DNA from: DAOTWA01 sp034435955
Lineage (GTDB): Bacteria; Chloroflexota; Anaerolineae; Anaerolineales; Anaerolineaceae
Assembly (NCBI GenBank): GCA_034435955.1
Contig: DAOTWA010000034.1
Span: 1 to 40,749 of the forward strand
Direction: 5' to 3'
DNA: 40,749 nt
Both the position numbers and the translations under genes were made by a program. The notes beneath the pieces were generated by a model. It saw nothing but the letters and a program-made list of their open reading frames with translations. It did no database searches and had not been told where the DNA came from. Shown here in pieces: positions 40,681 through 40,749 of this stretch; within the stretch, counting starts at the first letter, position 1, and every line of letters starts with the position of its first letter.

Positions 40681-40749
40681 GGGCTGTTCACTACACTCAT
40701 AAACTGGCTCATTCCCAAAACTTAGCCAATTGAACCAGCCCAATTTTTT
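40681..40749 (+). ncRNA. Candidate small RNA or structured leader/attenuator
   Basis: From the predicted start, GGGCTGTTCA pairs with TGAACCAGCCC (40731-40741) as a 10-pair stem with one bulged base. An inner TGGCT/AGCCA stem sits near 40707-40729, and T6 follows to the window end. Promoter, long-range fold and T-run together look like a complete transcript of about 65-70 bases. It may equally be the leader of a gene beyond the window, or element ends. No known RNA family is recognised. Confidence 0.4.

Noticed and set aside
40681..40741. Terminal inverted repeats that could mark a tiny mobile element
   Set aside because: No target duplication is visible and 61 bases is very short. The predicted promoter and T-run fit an RNA better, but an element end cannot be excluded at the window edge.

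Overview
The window looks like chromosomal core DNA from an uncultured, probably anaerobic member of the Chloroflexota (Anaerolineae-like). This rests on sequence style and was not confirmed by a search. The signs are a GC-rich chromosome, many surface proteins with Pro-Thr 'PTPTPT' linkers, membrane-anchored TPR proteins, a tandem pair of DarA-like PII proteins, and a T-box ahead of thrS. No phage, CRISPR array, rRNA gene or complete insertion sequence is visible.

Layout. 1-3560: the nusA-rnpM(ylxR)-infB operon on the minus strand; infB runs off the left end and rimP is not next to nusA. 3675-12123: a methyltransferase-like protein with an eroded catalytic motif (+), a very long class A penicillin-binding protein (-) and a toroid-type glycoside hydrolase (+). 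12153-13704: two DarA-like PII proteins and a DUF4013 membrane protein. 13799-14855: AMMECR1 and flavin reductase (-). 15002-17870: a cell-wall cassette of amidase and two L,D-transpeptidases. 17934-21011: an unknown small protein, thioredoxin-TPR, a CBM9-like lipoprotein (-) and a Nudix/winged-helix regulator. 21157-24160: an operon of sortase, small membrane protein, truncated GT87-like protein and RlmD (-).

24249-28031 is a translation block: tRNA-Val(GAC), a T-box leader, thrS, infC (apparent ATC start), rpmI, rplT and a strong terminator. 28165-30775: macro-domain protein, SpoU-type RNA methyltransferase and DUF711 protein. 30790-34498: three exported minus-strand proteins (arylsulfotransferase-like, Pro/Thr-rich, parvulin). 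34609-36674: groES-groEL under a perfect CIRCE operator. 37021-39724: two tandem TPR paralogues. 39860-40603: trmD. The right edge holds a strong promoter followed by a foldable stretch that ends in a T-run.

Common themes are translation (IF-2, IF-3, L35, L20, ThrS, RlmD, SpoU, TrmD, NusA) and cell-envelope building. A recurring regulatory theme is promoters whose -10 box ends only 6-7 bases before the start codon (9745, 34498, 39724, 39860), which predicts leaderless mRNAs. All functions are read from motifs and recalled family knowledge; no database search was made.
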